Positions 1 through 11,765 of a stretch of 64,000 nt of DNA are shown here, piece after piece; positions within the stretch are counted from its first letter, which is position 1; each line of letters begins with the position of its first letter. The notes below the pieces were generated by a model. That model saw only the letters and a list, made by a program, of their open reading frames with translations. It searched no databases and was not told the DNA's origin. The position numbers and the translations under genes are program-made. The DNA is from Selaginella moellendorffii. Its lineage: Eukaryota > Streptophyta > Lycopodiopsida > Selaginellales > Selaginellaceae. Location of the stretch: positions 2,160,697 to 2,224,696 of the forward strand of contig NW_003314275.1 of the NCBI RefSeq assembly GCF_000143415.4, in the 5' to 3' direction.

Positions 1-499
1 GCTTGATCACAAAATGAAAACTGTGATATCTTCATGTGGAACAAGGTCAGGCTATGTCACCTTGGAATACTCTATCAGAAAAAAAAAAGAAAAAAACCTA
101 AAACAATACACATGCTCTCCTATGTATAGCAATCATCAAGGTAGTAACGTGTTACAACTCCCTGGAGTTCTCGGTGATGATCCCAGCTGCCATTGGACCT
201 ATGCAACCTGCATCTCCAACATGTTGCGCTTGGTTGAAATGCTCGAGTCGAGCTGCTTGATCATCTACACGTCTTTCTGGATACATGTGAACCTCTCTCA
301 AGTATGTCATGACAAACCTTTAGAGACGAAAACATAAAAGAGGTACCTGAGTGAAGCTGCTTGTACTCAGAGATGGTAGAAGTAGACTTAATCTGGATTT
401 GCAATGACCGCTTCTAGGTTGATTAACTTCGCTTTGAGGCAGAGGATGGCAGCAGTGGCAAACCTAATCTCTTCTTCCTTGGATCCCTGCTGAATTGCT

Positions 500-835
500 T
501 AGAATGATCTTCCATCTTCTCCAATGTGTTGATCTTTGGGGGCACCACCACTTTCTCCTTGGAGCTCTTTCACAAGGTTGTGATTCTCTACTGTGATGGC
601 TTTGGATAAGTTCTCCTTCACCGGGAAGAAATGCTAATGACTTCTGTCCTTCTGTGACATCAAGTCTGTGGCCATGCTCTACCATAGACTTTCTTTTTCA
701 AACCTTTCTTTGTCTGTGAGCCTCCTCACCAACATTGTCCTCCCAGTTGATGACCTCAGCAGCATGACAATACATGGGCCACGAGCCCTGTTCTTGCTAC
801 ACTCTCAGGAGATTGGATGCTGGGAATGCTCTTAA
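500..835 (-). pseudogene. Relic of an unidentified coiled-coil gene, copy 1
   Basis: This stretch is similar along its length to 18607-19035 in the same orientation, with many substitutions and indels. In copy 2 the minus strand reads as short blocks of charged, helix-like protein broken by stops, for example KQLKAITAKKHNLVKELKEK. Copy 1 retains the same blocks in a more damaged form. I do not recognise the parent gene; a coiled-coil structural protein is possible. No intact ORF or splice model links the blocks, so it is called a pseudogene fragment. Confidence 0.35.
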
Positions 836-2039
836 TGCTGCTCTTACCACAAGGCATGCGATAGCTTGGCATAGAATAGAGGCCAGCCACAGTAATGAAT
901 TACCTTTTCTTCCATTGTTGCTTCTGTTGCTTGCCATTAGGTTAACACTAGTTTACCATTTCATGTTAATAAAGAATATTTCCTAACCAACTTTTTAGGG
1001 TTCTTGCAATGGACATCCATGCCTGAAGGGGCTGCAATGAAACTTATGAGCAAGTTGTCCATGATATGGTCGTCCAGGCTTTCTATTGGCAAACATGAGT
1101 GGGATACACAGCTGCATCCCATTGAAATCCACTTGTATTTATAATTTTATAACTAAATATAATTCTAAAGGGATTCACCTGGGGCACCATGGCAAGGGTA
1201 ACATCATTCACATGGAATTGCATAGTAACATGTTATGGCATGTTTAAATAAATACAATACACCACTTGGTTGGAGACATGGGTTTGCCACGATAGTCTTC
1301 CATTGTCTCCTTGGTCTTTATGTTTCTTCTGTGACCATGTTCCAAACATTTAACAAAACCATCAAAACATTATATTGTTTGAGCCAAAACAATCAAATGA
1401 GAAGCAAGCTCTAGAGATAATGCTGAGTAGCACAGCTGTGATAGTGCCAGCACTAATAACATATGGTGAAAACAAGAACACAACATGGGAGCTTCCTGTT
1501 AAACACCATCCTGATTCACTCTCTCTCTGCTTACCTAGCAGTGATGTGGCATTAGGCCTTCTTTTTGTTTTTTCTCCAGTGCAGTCTGTTGCTGCTGCGC
1601 CCTCCCACCTGTGGCTCCTCCTCTCCCACTTGCTTGCTCACAGCTCTTGCCCACACTCCCATTGGCCCGCCCGCATGTCCGCCTGCACCCAGCGTGTGCC
1701 ACGTGGCCACAGCCCCAACACTTAGCCAAATTCATGCCCACGCCATGCCACTAAAAACAATTCCATTTTTTCCTCCCATAATTGACCTAAAAACGTTTTT
1801 GTTTCTTCCATGATCAAGCATGGCAGTAGCACATCAATTTCCAGAGGTAAACAATCAATTCAACTTCATATTAATTTAATAAAATCATTCAAGATCCCCT
1901 ATGGCTTAATGAGGTGCAAGAAAATGATTATTTTTGTGCAGTTTTACAAATGGCTAAATTATATATTATTATAGAGAGCATTGTGATAATAATGGGATTC
2001 CTTGTCATGGTCAACTTCATTTGACTAAAGGGAAATCAT
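836..2039. other. Intergenic, no gene seen; contains part of a dispersed inverted repeat
   Basis: Mostly AT-rich sequence without a convincing ORF. The part 1504-1736 reappears in inverted orientation at 17784-17960; both copies carry a run of T/C and the phrase GGCCACAGCCCCAACACTT. The inverted pair brackets the retrotransposon block. Confidence 0.5.
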
Positions 2040-2560
2040 TATTTCCTCAAAAGCTTCCAGCAAATATTTAACATTGGGTGATTCATATGATCCAACAGGA
2101 TTTCACATCAAATAAAATTTATAATGAGCATATACAGATTGTGGGAAGGAATAAATTAGCTGGTGAACCTCTTTGTTAAGATGATTTCTTAACTATACAA
2201 GATATTAATAATTTGTATAGAAAGTATTCACTTTCAACTTATCGACTATATAAGAATGATGTATACAGTGTAATATAAATCCCGAGAAAGTATATTTCTA
2301 TTAGAAAGGTGATCAAGAAAAAAATTATTTTATCATAGGGATTTAAACAACTTGGCAGATACAAAAGATGATGGACTTTACAAATAATAATTTGTTAAGT
2401 CTTGATGCAACTTTTGGAACTAATTGCTACAAGATAAAATTTTCATTAATTTTAAGTGAATAATATTTAATAATTTACAATTCCCATTATACACCATACT
2501 TGCTTTTGATTATCATAGAAATGGTATTCCAATTACATGGGTTTTAACTTTTAGTGAGAA
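2040..2560 (+). pseudogene. Decayed MULE/FAR1-type transposase fragment
   Basis: Across three frames the plus strand still spells recognisable pieces of a MULE-family transposase core: DATFGTNCYKIKFS near 2404-2445 and FPLYTILAFDYHRNGIPITW near 2482-2541. The catalytic-core signature of that family has an aspartate in DATFxTN followed by PLxxxxAxDxxxNGxPxxW. Stops and frameshifts separate the blocks, so the gene is dead. The LTR beginning at 2571 cuts it off. Confidence 0.55.
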
Positions 2561-2565
2561 ATGAG

Positions 2566-2570
2566 AACAT
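2566..2570. repeat. Candidate target-site flank AACAT of the older LTR element
   Basis: These five bases directly precede the TGTAAG terminus of the LTR at 2571. The partner copy on the far side of the old element was not found because its other end is rearranged. Confidence 0.25.
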
Positions 2571-3995
2571 TGTAAGTGACTAATTTTTCCATTCTACTTT
2601 AGTCACTTAACCACACCTCCAACCACTTGGAAGAGTTTTATTCACAACCTCCATAAGTCCAATCCAAGATTTGGGGCTTGTTAGCCCCGAGAATGGCATT
2701 TATGCCACTCAACCTTTGCACTTGGTCTAAGTGCAAAATGTGTCTAATCCCATGATGGACACCCCAAGGTACCACCGACATATCTGCATGTTACACTAAG
2801 GCCATGCCCATTCACATTAGTCACACCAGTGGTCTAACACCACCTACATCACAGTCCCATCTCTCAAAGACTGGGTCATCCATCCCTAAATGGTCATCCT
2901 AGATCCACTCCTTAGCATCTTTAGGATACCCATAGACATGGGGAACAACCTTCCCCAATATCCTTTTTACGGTTCCCATTGAGTCCTTTTTCTGTCTATG
3001 GACGTGTTTGTCAACACTGCCACTGGGACAAAGCCCATAGGCCTGACGACTAAGTCCCATTGTCCTCTGGGACTTCTTCACTATATGACCGTATCCTTGG
3101 TCACCACACTAGAGGACCACTCCTCTTCCTTTCTATAGTCACAACATTTCGGAACACTATAGCCTTACACAAGCTTTATAGGTATTCTCCCCACCTTTTG
3201 CCTTTGGGTGCTCTAGCCATGAGCTTAGAGCGAGGTTCCGTTGAACCAAACCAGGTATCCAAGTAGGTAATGCCACCCATATTTGGACTGGGAGCATTGA
3301 CCATTCGATCTCCCGGGGGAACTAGAGTCAACTTTTGGAAGCTACCCCACTTATCAGTCTGTATTCACTCTAGCCTTGGACTTCCAGTGGTTATCCCATT
3401 ACCCAACACCTAGGTACAACTTTCTTGGGCCAAACTAGCCTTTCTTGGCCAAACTAACTCCACTGGGATCCAACCCCCACACTCTCCTTACTATACTTTT
3501 GGAACCATCTGCAGCTTTGCCCCCCCCCGGGGGGACAATCGCTTTGGGCTTTCACCCAACAGCCTTTATTCCTATTTGGACTTGAACTCGGTCTCGGTTT
3601 CGGACTCAGACTCGGTCTCAGTCTTGGTTCCATCTCAGACTCCATCTTAGACTCCATCTCGGGTCCATCTCAGACTCCATCTTGGGTCCATCTTAGACTC
3701 CATCTCAAGTCCCTCTCAGATTCCATTTTGGGTCCATCTTGGAATCCATCTCGGACTCCATCTCGGGTCTATCTCGGACACTTGTCATGTGTTAGTCCTT
3801 TTATTTAGAGACTCACTTATTGCTTATTTCATGCTCGTTCCTCGAGCCTTTCTTTGGGAGCTCCACTCCTGCTCTCGACTTTTTGAGTCAGAGCTTTTAG
3901 TCCAAATGTGTTATGCTTATTTGGCTTTGCCTCTGCCACTACCATGTGGCATCCTTTCGGCTCCCCTTTGGGGCCTAGGGATTTTGTATTTCACA
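2571..3995 (-). mobile_element. 3' LTR (1425 bp) of the older non-coding LTR retrotransposon
   Basis: Read on the minus strand it starts TGTGAAATAC at 3995 and ends CACTTACA at 2571. It aligns throughout with the LTRs at 5838-7621 and 11766-13574, but is more diverged and has a much shorter GGAGTCC minisatellite (about 3580-3780). It is followed at 3996 by sequence matching the internal 3' end of the younger element in reverse, so it is the downstream LTR of an element running right to left. Confidence 0.85.
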
Positions 3996-5837
3996 ACTCC
4001 ACCATCTGTAGACGAAGTTCGATGTCCTCATCAAATGATAAACTATTTTATAAAGTAATACCAACATGTATTACCCTTTCCATCCTTAGCACCTAGCCAA
4101 ATTCGTCAATGGTTTGATCCTGAAGGCTCACCATGCCTTGCTCATCCTTTAAGGAGCATAATCTTTCCAACTTAGAGACTCATTTGACCACTTGTGATGG
4201 TTCTCTCCTTTTATTGGTTTAGTTCTCATTAAACTTGTTAAAGACACCTTCTTTATCTCAATCCCACCATTCATTCTCGAGTAGTCTCAGTTTCCATTGA
4301 TATAACCTTTGCACTTTAGAACTTTTAATTTTGACTTTTTAGAGTCAATTTCCTAAGTGTTTCCGACAGCTTGCATTGCACATATTGTGCATCTCCATTT
4401 CCTCATCCTAGAAAGTTTTCTACTTGAGGGCACTATCATTCTATATTTTATTTCGTGCCACCTTTGGCACTAAGTTCCAGTTATCATAATTTGTGTTAGA
4501 GCTGTCTATGGCCCTATTATTTGGCTACTTTACCGCTCTCTCCCTTAGAGCTTCCACTTTTGCCAAATCGGAGCAATTAAGGATCCATCCTTAGAAACAC
4601 ATTGTCTTTCCTACAATTTGCTAGCACCCAATACATTAATGTTTTTAGCCTAACTTTGCCATTTAGATTTTTTTCCATGATTCCCATGGCTCTTTTCTTA
4701 GCCATTAGTCTTTTGTTCCTATCCTTAATTGTTGCACTTGGCAACATAGCATCACTGCCTCCATTCTTGAGGTATCCTTTCGGTTCCATAGCAAAGATTT
4801 TGCTTTGCTAAGTCTAGAAGGTGTTCACCCCTAGTACGTCTCTTTAGCATTTTTTATTGTGGGCTCTATTTACAGCCCAACTTTATGACCTTCTCATGGG
4901 TCTTTTATAAAGACTACTTTCTTTAGACTCACTATGCTATTGCATTGTCACAGTTCATTTCCCTTAGGTGTTCTTCCCACTTGGTCACCTTGACCGAACC
5001 ACACTATCATCAATAATTTAAATCAACACTTTAAATTAGGAACTTTATTCCTTAACCTCATAAGGATCTTGTCCTTGTTTTAACCATAAGATCACTTAGT
5101 GATCTAACTTTGACACCTTAACAAGTTTGCCAATATGTATTAAACATTTCAGACTTTTAAGTTGTTCACCATGACCCTAGGGGCATCCCCCACACTTGGC
5201 GGTGCACCCAAGCCAACCCTTCTGGCCATAGCAACTGAGATTGGGTGTCCCCATCTCCTTCACCACGTCCTTGGTGCCATTTGCACCAAAGTGTTCAAGT
5301 TAAATATGCCCAACCACATTAAGCAATCTAACTGTGCATCACGACTTCGAGGCATCCCCCACTTGGCGGTGTGCCCAAGCTAGTCTCTTTACTGAGAGTT
5401 CATGACCATTGAAAAATGAGTGTCCTCATATTCCAGACCATCACCACGCCCTAGTGAGTTGGGACTCGAACCCGAGCACTAAAGGGTTAAAATTCGAACC
5501 CAACCTCCGTATATGCATCTACGGATGGCATCACCCAGGATGCCTGATGTAACTCCCCACGCCGGTGCACCAACTTATACTTGAAGCGTGTTATAAATCA
5601 TAGTTTAGGACCTTAGTTCCTCCGAACTGCTAAGTCCTCTCACTTGACAAATTTGTGATTATGCATGGACTCTTCTATGCTTGGCCCTATAGGCTGCCCC
5701 TTTTGAAATTAACACCTTCAACTAGGGTATTTGTTCCCTTAACTTGCCAATTTCACTTAACAAGTCATCCGACCACCGTAATATAGTTCATGCATGAGCG
5801 TGAAAGTCTTTGACTATCGACTATTGTTCAAAGCCAT
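3996..5837 (-). mobile_element. Internal domain of the older LTR element, part 1
   Basis: In reverse complement this matches the internal sequence of the younger element from about 11765 back to about 9850. No protein of gag or pol type is visible in any frame. The copy is interrupted at 5837/13575 by the younger insertion and resumes there without loss, apart from duplication of GCCAT. The paired GGGTTCGA-type motifs of the family are present in reverse near 5467-5505. Confidence 0.85.
5833..5837. repeat. 5-bp target-site duplication GCCAT (left copy)
   Basis: GCCAT directly precedes the TGTGAGAC terminus of the 5' LTR and is repeated exactly at 13575-13579 after the 3' LTR. Confidence 0.9.
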
Positions 5838-7621
5838 TGTGAGACACAAAATCCCTAGGCCCCAAAGTGGAGCCGGAAGGGCGCCACATGGTAGTGGCTG
5901 AAGCGAGAGCCAAACGAGCGTAACACGTTTGGACCAAAAGCTCCGACTTGAAAAGTCAAGAGCGGGAGTGGAACTCTCAACGAAGTGCTCGAGGAACGAG
6001 CACGAAGCGAGCAAAAGGCGAGGCTCCAAAAAGGGACCCAAAAGGGCCAACACATGACACGTGGGAGTGTCCGAGATGGACCCGAGTTGGAGTCCGAAGT
6101 GGAGTCCGAGATGGACCCGAGATGGAGTCCGAGAAGGAGTCCGAAGTGGAGTCCGAGGTGGACCCGAGATGGACCCGAGTTGGAGTCCGAGATGGACCCG
6201 AGATGGAGTCCGAGATGGAGTCCGAGATGGAGTCCGAGGTGGACCCGAGATGGACCCGAAATGGAGTCCGAGATGGAGTCCGAGATGGACCTGAGATGGA
6301 GTCCGAGATGGAGTCCGAGGTGGACCCGAGATGGACCCGAAATAGAGTCCGAGATGGAGTCCGAGATGGACCCAAGATGGAGTCCGAGATGGAGTCCGAG
6401 ATGGACCCGAGATGGACCCGAGATGGAGTCCGAGATGGAGTCCGAGATGGAGTCCGAAGTCGAGACCGAGACCGAGACCGGGACCAAGACCGAGACCGAG
6501 ACCGAGACCGAGATCGGGAACGAGACCGAGACCGAGGCCGAGGCCGAGACCGAGCCCGAGCCCGAGTCCGAGTCCGAGTCCGAGTCCGAGTCCGAGTCCG
6601 AGTCCGAGTCCGAGTTCGGAGCCTGAGAGGGTGAAAGCCCAAAGCGTTCGTCTCCCAGACCCTGGGGGGTTTGGTGAGCTCCAAAAGTATAGTAGGGGGA
6701 GGACTGCAGTGGAGCCAGTTTGGCCAGGAAAGGCCAGTTTGGCCCAGGAAGGCCGGACCCAGTGTTGGGTGATGAGCTGCCCACTGGGAAGTCCAAGACT
6801 AGAGTGAACACAGACCGACAAGCGGGGTAGCTTGGTGAAGTGTTCAAGAGCCGGCTCTAGTTCCCCCTGGAGATCGACTGGCCGATGCTCCTAGTCCAAG
6901 TGTGGGTGGCACTACCTACTTGGATACCAGGCGTGGCTCAACGGAACCTCGCTCTAAGCCCATGGCTAGAGCACCCAAGGGCAGAAGGCGAGGAGAGTAC
7001 CCAGGTGGCTCGCGTAAGGCCACGGTGTTCCGAAATGTTGTCCCAAAGGCCCAGACTGTGGAAAGGAAGAGGAGCAGTCCTCTGGGGTGTGACCAAGGAC
7101 ACAGTCGTGTGGTGAGGAAGTCCCAGAGGACCGTGGGACTTAGTGGTCGGGCCTGTGGGTCTCGATCCAGTGGCAGTGTTGGCAAACACGGCCAGGGGCA
7201 GAAAGGGACTTAGTGGGGACTGACAGAGGGATATTGGGGAAGGCTATTCCCCTTGTCGGTGGGCATCCTAAGGATGCTAAGGAGTGGATCTGAGATGACC
7301 ACTCACGGATGGTTCGCCTAGTCTTGGAGAGCCAAGACTGTGATGCAAGTGGTATTGGACTGCCAGTGTGGCAAAGGTGATTGGGCATGGCCTTAGCATA
7401 ACGGGCTGCTATGTCGGTGGTACCTTTGAGTGTCGGTCATGGGATCGGACACGTGGAGCACTAGGACCAAGTGCAAATGTTGGGTGGCATGGATGCCATT
7501 CTCGGGGCTAGCAAGTCCCAAGTCCTGGATTGGACTTATGGAGGTTGTGAATGAGACTCCTCCAAGTGGTCAGAGGTGTGGTTAAGTGACTAAAGTAGAA
7601 TGGAAAATTTAGTCGCTTACA
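5838..7621 (+). repeat. 5' LTR of the full-length element (1784 bp)
   Basis: Starts TGTGAGACAC and ends CGCTTACA. It is nearly identical to 11766-13574 by eye over the non-repeat parts, differing mainly in minisatellite copy number, which implies recent insertion. The last 45 bases contain an imperfect inverted repeat, TTAAGTGACTAAAG facing TTTAGTCGCTTA. Confidence 0.92.
6072..6615 (+). repeat. Compound minisatellite inside the 5' LTR
   Basis: First comes an array of 11-12-bp units of two kinds, GAGATGGAGTCC and GAGATGGACCC, mixed irregularly to about 6455. It then shifts to 6-bp GAGACC units and ends as a run of GAGTCC units. Because the units are 12 and 6 bp with few stops, all reading frames on both strands stay open for 200-350 codons; these ORFs are artefacts of periodicity. 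Confidence 0.9.
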
Positions 7622-7624
7622 ATT

Positions 7625-7636
7625 TGGTATCAGAGC
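7625..7636 (+). promoter_or_regulatory. Primer binding site TGGTATCAGAGC
   Basis: Three bases after the end of the 5' LTR lies TGGTATCAGAGC, the standard plant primer binding site complementary to the 3' end of initiator methionine tRNA. It fixes the orientation of the element as left to right. Confidence 0.92.
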
Positions 7637-10600
7637 TGTTCCTTAGTCCGACTTTTATTGGTGCTCAAGTATATCACCACTAGTGTTGGCATCGGAAGGT
7701 CCGAGGAGTGGGCCTATCCTTGAGGAGTAGCAAGTCGGGAAAACATGGCTCTCCATTACAGTTCATGTGTGAACTTGTAGACGAGGTGGTGGATAGAAAA
7801 GGACCAATAATGGAACGACTTTGGGATCTTGGGAACAATGCAAGGTTTTCCTCATTGAGTTGAGGATGTGATCCGGATGAGCATTTGTCTCAGCAAATTG
7901 GCTAAGGTTGTTGTGGTAAACAACTAAAGTTGGGATCACGGGAAAGATAGAGACTCCAAAACAATAAAGGAGTCACAAGATTATCCTCATATAGTTGAGG
8001 TTGGTGCTCATGAATGTGAGACCAGAGGTAATGACCGTGGGAGGTCAAATACGGAAGAGGACTCAAGTCCTTGAAATGGTAGCTGGGGCTACCTTTAATA
8101 AATGCTGGAACAACCCAAGGAGTTGGGGGGTGTACTTAGAGATGAGTGGTATTCTCATCGCATGGACAAGTAGTCCTAAGGGGCAAAAGTTGCCTCCAGA
8201 GAACAAAATCAAGTGTCGGAGTAACACTTGTGAAAATAGTCCTTTTGAGTAGGACAGGAATGCAAGAAGTGTATTCCAGTGAGCTAGTGCCTCACAAGTA
8301 GGACCTTACGGGTCTGTGGATTAACCAAGTCCAAAACTGCTGGATGACTCAAGTAGAGTCAACGGATGGTCCTAAAAAGACTGATGGAAGCATTTGGACT
8401 GTGGTGTGTTGTACCCCACAAAGGATGGGGGGGGGATCATAGGATCCAAGGATGAGAACAAAGGGTATCTCATCAATGGCAAAATGTGCCATGCTAAAGT
8501 TATGGGAAAGGTGTTCCCAGAAGAAAACAACTTTGACATAAAGTTGTGTGTGACCTCTATGGTGCAGTGCTAACGGATGGTTGGCATGAGAAAGAGCGGT
8601 GTTGGTCTTGGCAAAAACTTAGACACGAAGGGGAAATGTCATAGAGGTAGGCTCGTGGAGCCGATGGTGTGGAGACACCAAATGTGCCAAGGTGTGATAC
8701 CTTGAGGCTATGTTGGTGGGTTCATGAGAACCCCTTGCCAAAGGAATCCCAATGGAAATGGGAACAGCATAGCCTAAGCTGCAGAGCATGCAGTTGGAGT
8801 GTGGTGACCCAGATAATGATGGAGGTGTGAAAGCACCAAGCAATGAGTTGTAGGACTTGACAACTATGAGGCAACTAAGCAAGAGGTGTGAAATAACTGG
8901 TTAAACGGGTAGAAGGTAGCTACCCAAGACTTCTTAATAGCATAAGGAAGTTGGATATACCCTTACGGGGGATAAATTGCTTATGTTGTGATATAGTAAG
9001 TCAATGTCATAAAAGGAAATACTCATTGTCAAGAAAGCCATCATTGGGACACCCGAACACTCTAGAACACCAGAAGGTGGTGTTTGATGTCGTGAGGGCA
9101 ATGGATAAGACCCAAGGGACTAAGTCCCTAGCGAATGATGGATAGAAGGTGCTATCCAAATGTCCAAGGTTGGGGAGACAGGAGAGGACTGTCTACCCAA
9201 GTTGGACAAAGCCAAAAATGGAATTTTGGCAAGGCTAGTGATGGGCATGTAAAGGCCCATAAGCAACAATGTAATCCCAGTGTGTGGGATTATAAGGTGA
9301 GCATACCCGGATTGAGGAACCACTCCATGGGCTATTGGGTAGGTTCATCCCTAAGGATACTTGCTAAGGCATGATAGAAAGTGCAAAGCTATCCTCCTGG
9401 TCTGGAGGAGAATGACTAAAGGAATGGTGTGAAGCCAAAAAGCAAGAAGTAAGGGGATAGAATCGAACCGTAGGAATCAAAGGGCATAACCAAAGTTGGT
9501 TATGTCAGCTGGGAGTGGAGAATCAAGTGGGGGCTCGAGGGTGTTGCTGCTAGCAATCGTGATGCCATGGAGAGTCTAAAATATGGAATTGTCCATGTTA
9601 GACTATGTGGCATTTGGAAGGCTTGCAAAAAGGGAGGCCTTAGCAAGCTGAGGGACAGAGTTCCTTCAAGGTTCCCAAAGACGATTCTAGGTAGCTTAGT
9701 ACCTAAAAAGGCCAAGTGTAAATGGTTCATGGAACGCGCGAAATCAGAGTGGCGCAGCAGAAGCGTGGTCTTGAAGCTTGCCATGAGGCAAGGCTATCAA
9801 GGTTAGGGAAGTAGTTCCCGAGTGTTCAAAGAGAGGGCTTTGAACGAAAGTCGATGGGCAAGGACTTTCACGCTTATGCAGGAACCATGTTACAGTGGTC
9901 GGAGGACTTGCCAAGCGAGATTGGCACGTCGGGGGAACAAATACCCTAGTTGAAGGTGATAACTTCAAAAAGGGGGGGCCATGGGGCCGAGCATGGAGGA
10001 GTCCATGCATGATCACAGACATGTCAAGTGAGAGGACTTGGCAGTGTGGAGGAACTAGGTTCCTAAACTGTGATCTGTAGCGCGCTTTAAAAATAAGTTG
10101 GTGCACCGGCGTGGGGAGTCACGCCAGGCATCTTGTGTGATGCCGTCCGTAGATGCATATACGGAGGTTGGGTTCGAGTCCCGACCCTCTAGTGCTTGGG
10201 TTCGAGTCCCAAATCACTAGGGCGTGGTGATGGTTTGGAATATGAGGACACTCATATTTCGGTGGTCATGGACTCTCAGTGGGGAGACTGGTTTGGGCAC
10301 ACCGCCAAGCGAGGGATGCCTCGGAGTCGTGATGCACGGTTAGATTGCTTAGTGTGAAAGCTCAGCATATCTAACTTGAACGCTTTGGTGCAAGTGGCGC
10401 CAAGGTCGTGGTGAGTGAGATGGGGACACCTAATCTCAGTTGCTATGAACCCTTGGCCGTAAGGGCTGGCTTGGGTGCACCGCCAAGTGTGGGGGATGCC
10501 CCCGGGGTTATAGTCAACAACTTGGAGGTCTAGAAGACCAAGTACCTCTGGGCAACTCTGTTAAGGTGCCAAGGTGAGATCACTAGGTGATCTTATGGCC

Positions 10601-11753
10601 AGATAAGGACAAGGTCCTTGGTTGGCTAAGGAATGAAGTTCCTGGTTCAAAATGTTGAAATTGAATTGTTTAAGGTGGTGTGGCTTGGTCGTGATGACCA
10701 AGTGGAAAGAGCACCTAAGGGAAATAAACTATGTCCATGCGATGGCATAGTGAGTCCGAGGAAAGTAGTCTCTATAAAAGACCCATGGGAGGGTCACGAA
10801 GTTGGGCTGTGGATAGAGCCCATAGCAGAAGATGCTAAAGAGACGTACTAGGGGTGAACATCCTCCAGACTTGGCAAAGAAGAGTCTTTGCTATGGAACC
10901 GAAACAATACTTCAAGAAGGGAGGTAGAGATTCGATGTTGCTTGGTGCAACAATCAACGGATAGGAGCAAAAGATGAGTGGCCAAGATAGGGCCGTGGAA
11001 TACCTTGGAAGGAATTCAAGTGACAAAGTTAGGCGAGGAACACTAATGTGTTGGACGCTAACAAGTTGCGGGAAAGGAAGTGTGTTTCCAAGGAGGGATT
11101 CCGAAATGCTCCGATTTGGCGAAAGTGGAAGCTCCAAGGGAGGGAGCGGTAAGGTAGCCAAATGATAGGGCCATGAACAGCCCTAGCACAAAGTATGATA
11201 ACTGGAACTTTGGCACGAAATAGAAGAGAGGATGATGGTGCCCTCGAGTAGAGAACTTCCTAGGATGGGAAGTGGAGTTGCACAAAAAGGTGCAAGGCAA
11301 GGTGTCGGAGACACCTAGGAAATTGACTCCAAGAAGTCAAAATTCAAAGTTCCAAAGTGCAAAGGTTATATCGATGGAAATCGAGACTACTCGAGAAGGA
11401 GTAGTGGGATTGACTTAGAGAAGGGTCTCTAAGAGGTTTAGCGAGGACTAAACCAATAAAAGGAGAGAACCACTACATGTGGTCCAATCAGTCTCTAAGT
11501 TGGAGAGACTACCCTCCTTAGAGGATAGGCAAGGCATGGTGAGCCTTTGGTGTCAAACCATGGAGGCATATGCAAAAGGCATGGTGAGCCTTCAATGTCA
11601 AACCATTGACGAATATGGAGAAGGCATGGTGAGCCTTCAATGTCAAACCATTGACAAATATTGGCTAGGTGCCAAGGATGGAAATGGTAACACACGCGAG
11701 TGTTACTTTACAAAATGGTTTACCGTTCGATGAGGACATCGAACTTCGTCTAT
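7637..11753 (+). mobile_element. Non-coding internal domain of the full-length element
   Basis: About 4.1 kb without a recognisable protein. The largest plus-strand ORFs (for example 7995-8252 and 9567-9806) show no family motif. Notable are two GGGTTCGAGTCCC motifs in tandem at about 10171-10211 and two diverged copies of a unit containing CACCGCCAAG (about 10280-10330 and 10455-10505). At 11530-11660 there are three short direct repeats around GGCATGGTGAGCCTT. Confidence 0.8.
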
Positions 11754-11764
11754 GGGTGGTGGAG
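11754..11764 (+). promoter_or_regulatory. Polypurine-rich tract before the 3' LTR
   Basis: GGGTGGTGGAG sits two bases upstream of the 3' LTR, the normal place for the plus-strand primer. Two T residues interrupt the purines. Confidence 0.5.
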
Positions 11765-11765
11765 T

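Noticed and set aside
5814..6821. Long ORFs (200-365 codons) on both strands in the LTRs at 5.8-6.8, 11.7-12.9 and 16.2-17.3 kb
   Set aside because: They are produced by 12-bp and 6-bp repeats without stops; every frame is open, products are low-complexity and the region is LTR.
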